From Geminocystis sp. NIES-3708 (GTDB taxonomy: Bacteria; Cyanobacteriota; Cyanobacteriia; Cyanobacteriales; Cyanobacteriaceae): a stretch of 64,000 bases of DNA. The stretch spans positions 1,487,656 to 1,551,655 of the forward strand of contig NZ_AP014815.1 in assembly GCF_001548095.1 (NCBI RefSeq), given 5' to 3'. The first letter of the stretch is position 1. Every line of letters starts with the position of its first letter. A program made the position numbers and the translations under genes. This document shows, in pieces, positions 62,974-64,000 of the stretch. The notes under the pieces were generated by a model, which saw only the letters and a list, made by a program, of their open reading frames with translations, made no database searches and was not told the origin of the DNA.

Positions 62974-63267
62974 AGTTTATATAAAAATAATCATAAAATT
63001 GAGCTTAATCTTCCTAGTATAGAGCAATTATTAATGAATTATTTGGAATAGTTAACTTTTTAGCCATGAATTTAATTAATTTTACCTAAGTATTCATGGG
63101 TTTACTTTTATGAAATTTTAGTAAATAAAGCAGTATTTTTCGTTATTTTTTTGACGATGAATTATGAGTATTTATCCCCATCAAAATGGGTGTTTATGTC
63201 ATGGTTTCAAAATGTATTAAAAGTTAAGATCAAGATATAGATAGGATAAGTAAAGAGAGGTGAGACG
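62974..63267. promoter_or_regulatory. Divergent spacer between miaB and a secreted protein
   Basis: This 294-bp AT-rich region has no recognised gene. GAGAGGTGAG just before ATG 63268 provides a ribosome site. No promoter pair or operator is convincing. Confidence 0.4.
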
Positions 63268-63669
63268 ATGAAAACTTTAAAAATAGTTGTCTCAATTATC
63301 AGTTTAACTTCAGCATTCTCATTAATCCCTACAGGAATAGCATCTGCTCAAGTATCAATGTCTGGTGGTTTTATGGAAACAAGAATCGATCAAAGTTCTA
63401 TTTCTGCTTCCGTGGAATGTATTATTAATCAACCGATAAATAATATGAAAGGCATTCAATTAACAATAGAGCATCTAAACCCTGGCACTACAACATCTAG
63501 TATTAGATCATTGACTGTCATGGGTATTACTGAATCTAGTATATCTTCAGACCAATTATCCCCTAATGATATAGGAAATCAAGCCATTAATCCTTTAATA
63601 GTTATTAATAATGGTTCTAATCGTAGTTTAGATAGTGAGTATTCATCCGTCAGTGGTGGGTTGGAATAA
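63268..63669 (+). CDS. Small secreted protein of unknown function
   Basis: This 133-residue protein has a good signal peptide (residues 1-28, LKIVVSIISLTSAFSLIPTG, cut after ASA). The mature part is Ser/Ile/Asn-rich and may be beta-structured (SGGFMETRIDQSSISASVEC, IQLTIEHLNPGTTTSSIRSL). A single Cys is present. It has a clear ribosome site (GAGAGGTGAG). It is convergent with psbD. No family is recognised. Confidence 0.6.
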   Translation: MKTLKIVVSIISLTSAFSLIPTGIASAQVSMSGGFMETRIDQSSISASVECIINQPINNMKGIQLTIEHLNPGTTTSSIRSLTVMGITESSISSDQLSPNDIGNQAINPLIVINNGSNRSLDSEYSSVSGGLE

Positions 63670-63674
63670 TTTTC

Positions 63675-63701
63675 AAAAAAAATAGCCCCAGAATCAGGGC
63701 T
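63675..63701 (-). terminator. Rho-independent terminator of psbD
   Basis: On the minus strand AGCCC (63701-63697) and GGGCT (63688-63684) form a stem with an 8-base loop, followed by a run of T at 63682-63675, 30 bases after the psbD stop. It lies between convergent genes. Confidence 0.78.
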
Positions 63702-63730
63702 TGGAATTGATATTAAATTTATCTTTTGAA

Positions 63731-64000
63731 TTAGAGAGCGTTACCACGTGGTAATACTTCTTCAGGGAAGACAAATTTTTCGTGGGGTTGATCTTGAGGT
63801 GCCATCCATGCACGTAAACCTTCATTCAACAAAATATTTTTGGTGTAGAAAGTTTCAAATTCAGGATCTTCCGCCGCTCTTAATTCTTGAGAGACGAAGT
63901 CATAAGCACGGAGGTTAAAAGCTAAACCAACGATACCAATGGAACTCATCCACAAACCAGTAACAGGTACAAACAACATGAAGAAGTGTAACCAACGTTT
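63731..64000 (-). CDS. psbD: Photosystem II D2 protein, C-terminal part (continues past the window)
   Basis: The minus-strand frame is open to the window edge. It encodes the last about 89 residues of D2: [20 protein letters not shown], then [40 protein letters not shown] and the invariant end [15 protein letters not shown]2 binds the reaction-centre pigments and quinone QA with D1. In the psbDC operon psbC starts inside the end of psbD. Here a terminator and an unrelated convergent gene follow, so this is a monocistronic copy, like psbD2 of other cyanobacteria. Confidence 0.97.
   Translation of the reverse strand, partial: KRWLHFFMLFVPVTGLWMSSIGIVGLAFNLRAYDFVSQELRAAEDPEFETFYTKNILLNEGLRAWMAPQDQPHEKFVFPEEVLPRGNAL

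Overview
The window is chromosomal DNA from an AT-rich, unicellular-type cyanobacterium. The evidence is NDH-1 genes (ndhI, ndhG, ndhE), chlP, the end of psbD, a very small nblA, the sigma factors sigA and sigF, an spkB-type kinase, several cyanobacteria-only families (DUF2808, DUF1824, DUF3531) and scattered HIP1 octamers (GCGATCGC, e.g. 13304, 26630, 27741, 42277, 42541, 51521). The strong A/T bias and gene content recall Geminocystis or Cyanobacterium, but the genus is an inference.

Region 1 (1-9.7 kb) is an accessory island. A complete Tn3-family transposon (259-4274) has long terminal inverted repeats, a tyrosine recombinase, a candidate resolution site and a transposase split by a +1 frameshift. 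It sits in the antitoxin gene of a toxin-antitoxin pair, flanked by a 5-bp target duplication (GATGC). The toxin behind it is also truncated. Two unrecognised genes follow, the first with a near-consensus promoter. Then comes an orphan type I restriction subunit (hsdR) that lacks its C-terminus and carries a 16-residue tandem repeat inside the helicase core, followed by about 780 bp of decayed DNA.

Region 2 (9.7-34 kb) is mostly housekeeping: a membrane protein, leuA and its terminator, an RNase D gene killed by three nonsense codons, a phosphotransferase/P-loop kinase fusion, spkB, a vWA protein, ndhI-ndhG-ndhE (without ndhA), a DUF2808 protein, an orphan dndD-like ATPase, a STAS protein with an RsbU/RsbW-type phosphatase, a glycosyltransferase, trpC, efp, accB, a cobalamin-pathway mutase, a TPM-domain protein, an unknown membrane protein, and sbpA-cysT-cysW for sulfate uptake (without cysA).

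Region 3 (34-50 kb) holds tRNA-Arg(CCG), murI and amiC, a GST with a signal peptide, the relic of a type ISP restriction-modification gene, an rRNA/tRNA methyltransferase, a decayed HepT/MntA module, sigA, an MscS channel, DUF1824 and CopD-like proteins, an M3 oligopeptidase and a GT39 glycosyltransferase.

Region 4 (50-64 kb) holds DUF3531, comF, nblA, sigF, a GAF-domain kinase without its phosphoacceptor His, an IS200/IS605-like relic, chlP, a DHNA-CoA thioesterase, a lactate/malate dehydrogenase, rimO, pheA, miaB, a small secreted protein and the 3' end of a psbD that is not followed by psbC.

A recurring theme is decay of defence and toxin-antitoxin genes (RelE-like, HsdR, type ISP, HepT, orphan DndD), often through Trp codons turned into stops.
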